Shown piece by piece: positions 61,600 to 64,000 of a stretch of 64,000 bases of DNA (position 1 is its first letter; each line of letters starts with the position of its first letter). The notes under the pieces were generated by a model. That model made no database searches. It saw only the letters and a list, made by a program, of their open reading frames with translations, and was not told the DNA's origin. The DNA comes from Streptomyces sp. NRRL F-525. GTDB lineage: Bacteria > Actinomycetota > Actinomycetes > Streptomycetales > Streptomycetaceae. A program made the position numbers and the translations under genes. The stretch lies in contig NZ_JNXE01000006.1 of assembly GCF_000716605.1 (NCBI RefSeq), positions 62,001 to 126,000 of the forward strand. The letters are read 5' to 3'.

Positions 61600-63940
61600 C
61601 CCCGTCGGCCTCCAGCGCGGTGATCTCCCGTGCCGTCAGGCCGAGTTCGGCCAGCAGCTCGTGGTTGTGCCGGCCGAGCAGAGGAGCGTGACGAAGACGG
61701 CGGTGGGCAGGGCTCCGGGAGAGCCGGACCGGCAGGGTGCTGTAGCGGGCCCGGCCGCCCACGGGGTGGTCGACCTCCTCGAAGAAGCCGCGGCACCGCA
61801 GCTGCTCCAACTCGGCCTGCCGGTGCGGCTGCATCACCTTGGCCACCGGGACACCGGCCGGCCAGAGGCGGTCGACGATCTCGTCGGCACCGCGCCCACG
61901 GCACCAGGCGGCGAGTTGCTCGTCGAGGGCGTCATGGTGCCTGTGCCGTCCCTCGGCGGTGGAGAGCTCTGGGCTCGACGCCCAGCCGGGGCGGCCGAGG
62001 GCGGCGCGCAGCGCCTCCCACTGTTCGTCGGTGGCCACGGCTATCGCCACCCAGGAGTCCTGACGGCCGAACTCGTCCTGGTCCGCGGTGAGATACAGGT
62101 TCTGCGGGGCCGCGCGAGGACCGCGGTTCCCGGCCCGCTCCAGCAGCGCGCCGTAGGCCGAGTACTCGACGACCTGCTCGGCGGCCACGTTGAGAGCCGC
62201 GTCGACCATGGCCGCCTCCACCAGTGCTCCCTCGCCGGTCCGGCGCCGGTGCTCCAGGGCCAGCAGCAGGCCGTTCAGCGCGTGGACGCCGGCGTTCGGG
62301 TCGCCGATCGAGTACGGCTCGACCGGATTGCGCTCCGGATGGCCGGTGAGCCAGGTCAGTCCCGACGCGTCCTCGATGACGAAGGCGAACGCGGCGTTGT
62401 CGCGCCACGGTCCGTCGAGACCGAAGCCGGGCATGCGGACCATGACGACGTCGGGGCGCAGGGCCCGTAACGCCTCGTAGTCCAGGCCGAGTTGGTCCAG
62501 GACGCGCGGGGTGTAGTTCTCGACGACGACGTCACAGGTCGCGATCAGCCGGCGCAGCAGGTCGCGTCCCCGCTCGGTGCGGAAGTCGAGGGTCAGGCTC
62601 TTCTTGTTGGTGTTGAGGCCCGCGAAGATCGGCGACCGCTCCCACCACTGGTCCACGGTCGGCGGGACACCCGAGATCAGCCGGGTGCCGTCGGGCCGCG
62701 AGGTCGACTCCAGATGGATCACCTCGGCCCCGAGCAGGGCGAGCACGTGGGTGCACGAGGGGCCGGCCCAGAAGGCGGTCATGTCCAGGACCCGCAGACC
62801 GCTGAACGACAGTCCGGCGCCCTTCTTCCAGCGCGCCCGACGCGCCGCGCCACGGCGGCTCTCGGTGTGCTCGCCGAGCCGCGGGGCCGGACCCGGCGGA
62901 CGTAACCGCGCGGTTTCCAGCCGGAAGGGCGGGGCGGGTTGGAGGAAGCCGTCGCGCGGGTTGGGCAGGAAGCTCCCGCGCGCTTCGAAGTGGTCCATGG
63001 CCGGGGCGTTGGCGCCATTGACGACCGCGGAGTTGGGGATGCGGAACGCCGTGGCCAGCTCGCGGACCTCCGCGACCGTCCGGCCGGCGATCCACTCCTG
63101 GATCACCGGGGCCATCGCGGTGGTCCGTTCGCCGATCGAGACCGGGTTCTTCTCGTCGATCCACTCCGGGTGGCCGACCATCGCGCAGAGGTCGAAGAAC
63201 TGCTGGGCGGTGACGCACCCGAGCGCCACGAGCCCGTCCTTGGCGGTGGCCACGCCCGGCATGTTCAGCCTGCGCGTCCGCTGCCACGGCCGGTCCAGCA
63301 TGTCCCGGAACGTCACCGGGTGGTAGGTGAGGGACAGGACATGCGCCTCGAGCATGGAGAGGTCGATCAGTTCACCCGTGCCGGGAGCGCGCAGTCGTAC
63401 GGCCATGGTCGCGGCGGCGGCGTACGCTCCCGAGACCCAGTCACCGACCTGGCCTCCCACGTGGACCGGCGCCCGGTCGGGTGCGCCGCGCCCCAGCCCG
63501 ACGATGCCGCCGGACCAGGCCTGCAGCGTGAACTCGGTGGCCGCCCGGTCCCGCCACGGCCCCTCCAGACCGAACGGCGTGATCGACGTGACGACGAGAT
63601 GCGGATGGGCACGGTGGATCTCCCGCGGCGACAGCGGCGAGCCCGGCGACCACACCGCGACGTCCGCCGATTCCAGGAGCCCGCGCACCAGCTCCGGATC
63701 GCCTACGACGCTCTGCTTCGAGCAGGCCAGGAAGCTGAACAGGGCCCCGTCGTCGCCGGGTCGGACCGTGGCGCCGGACGCCGACCACCGTCGTAGCGGA
63801 TCGCCCTCCGGAGGCTCGGCCTTGACGACCTGGGCGCCCCCGTCGGCCAGCAGCTTCGTGCAGTAGGCGCCGGGGATTCCCGTGGACAGGTCCACCACCA
63901 CGCAGTCGCCGAGCGGGGGTTCGGCGGGGGCGGGGCTCAA
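61574..63940 (-). CDS. Tandem-domain class III CoA-transferase (CaiB/BaiF fusion)
   Basis: A 788-residue protein made of two CaiB/BaiF domains. Domain one (about 10-345) has 'VVVDLSTGIPGAYCTKLLADGGAQVVKAE' (two parts) and Asp193 in 'GELIDLSMLEAH', the position of the catalytic Asp of formyl-CoA transferase. Domain two (about 380-770) repeats the start motif ('VLDMTAFWAGPSCTHVLALLGAEVIHLES') but has Glu575 at the equivalent site ('GALVEAAMVDAA'). Family enzymes are usually interlocked dimers of ~400-residue chains, so this looks like a fused dimer with one standard active site. TTG 63940 has AAGGGA upstream and overlaps an upstream stop (TTGA). It probably moves CoA between organic acids in a degradation pathway. 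Confidence 0.88.
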   Translation of the reverse strand: MSPAPAEPPLGDCVVVDLSTGIPGAYCTKLLADGGAQVVKAEPPEGDPLRRWSASGATVRPGDDGALFSFLACSKQSVVGDPELVRGLLESADVAVWSPGSPLSPREIHRAHPHLVVTSITPFGLEGPWRDRAATEFTLQAWSGGIVGLGRGAPDRAPVHVGGQVGDWVSGAYAAAATMAVRLRAPGTGELIDLSMLEAHVLSLTYHPVTFRDMLDRPWQRTRRLNMPGVATAKDGLVALGCVTAQQFFDLCAMVGHPEWIDEKNPVSIGERTTAMAPVIQEWIAGRTVAEVRELATAFRIPNSAVVNGANAPAMDHFEARGSFLPNPRDGFLQPAPPFRLETARLRPPGPAPRLGEHTESRRGAARRARWKKGAGLSFSGLRVLDMTAFWAGPSCTHVLALLGAEVIHLESTSRPDGTRLISGVPPTVDQWWERSPIFAGLNTNKKSLTLDFRTERGRDLLRRLIATCDVVVENYTPRVLDQLGLDYEALRALRPDVVMVRMPGFGLDGPWRDNAAFAFVIEDASGLTWLTGHPERNPVEPYSIGDPNAGVHALNGLLLALEHRRRTGEGALVEAAMVDAALNVAAEQVVEYSAYGALLERAGNRGPRAAPQNLYLTADQDEFGRQDSWVAIAVATDEQWEALRAALGRPGWASSPELSTAEGRHRHHDALDEQLAAWCRGRGADEIVDRLWPAGVPVAKVMQPHRQAELEQLRCRGFFEEVDHPVGGRARYSTLPVRLSRSPAHRRLRHAPLLGRHNHELLAELGLTAREITALEADGVIGRAPVR

Positions 63941-64000
63941 GAGTCGTCCCTTCGTTCGCGGCCCGACCTGCTCAGCCGGAAGTCCGGCGGGAAGCGGTCG
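63937..64000 (-). CDS. Possible 3' end of an upstream gene (start beyond window)
   Basis: The minus-strand frame ending at TGA 63937-63939 is open to the window edge (21 codons, ending 'RSGRERRDDS'). Its stop overlaps the TTG start of the CoA-transferase, the coupling style used throughout this window. It is too short to identify; coupling is the only support. Confidence 0.35.
   Translation of the reverse strand, partial: DRFPPDFRLSRSGRERRDDS

Overview
The window is a stretch of a Streptomyces-like actinobacterial chromosome. The evidence is very high GC with strong third-position bias, many GTG and TTG starts behind GGAGG-type ribosome sites, 4-bp ATGA/GTGA gene overlaps, a sugar ABC operon without its own ATPase, SpoIIE/RsbW-type regulators and an FTR1/EfeO fusion. 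I saw no rRNA, tRNA, insertion sequence, prophage or CRISPR array.

Layout. 1-1572: two coupled membrane-anchored helix-turn-helix proteins, one with a wall-binding ectodomain. 1848-4341: a GT-C-like glycosyltransferase plus YbhN-like flippase pair behind TACA/TGTA dyads. 4414-5268: a stand-alone 20S proteasome beta-subunit homologue. 5294-18776: an arabinose/galactoside locus with araBAD, a secreted GH39-like enzyme with carbohydrate-binding modules, a binding protein, two permeases, a LacI regulator and a divergent GH36 alpha-galactosidase. 18988-23236: a LuxR-type ATPase regulator, a MEDS-type sensor and an RsbW-like ATPase. 23295-25278: DedA and two PAP2 phosphatases, each overlapping the next. 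25489-30155: iron uptake (EfeUO fusion, EfeB) and a NicT nickel/cobalt permease with a Nur-box-like site. 30159-38397: a small repeat protein, an amino-acid permease operon, soluble transhydrogenase, a GH15 enzyme and a secreted FG-GAP protein. 38462-43796: two SpoIIE-type phosphatases in tandem. 44404-48637: a P450, a MarR/MFS divergent pair and a DUF4232 lipoprotein. 49013-52632: a coupled P-loop ATPase and membrane-anchored type-1 periplasmic-binding protein. 52769-64000: an alpha/beta hydrolase, a two-component system next to an MMPL transporter, a Ser/Thr kinase, a metallo-beta-lactamase-fold protein, a LysR regulator and a double-domain CoA-transferase.

How the parts may work together. 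The sugar locus reads as one pathway. The secreted GH39-like enzyme would release arabinose-containing (possibly galactosyl-arabinose) sugars, and the ABC importer would take them up using a shared ATPase encoded elsewhere. Intracellular GH36 would remove alpha-galactose, and AraB-AraA-AraD would feed arabinose to the pentose phosphate pathway. LacI appears to autoregulate through an operator over its own -10 box. Two loci 23 kb apart (the GT-C/flippase pair and the DedA/PAP2 versus efe divergent region) share TACA...TGTA dyads typical of BlaI/CopY-family repressors, suggesting a small envelope regulon under an unlinked regulator. The best candidates for undescribed biology are the lone proteasome beta subunit with an intact catalytic triad, the ATPase/binding-protein pair at 49-52.6 kb, and the paired transmembrane HTH proteins at the left edge.
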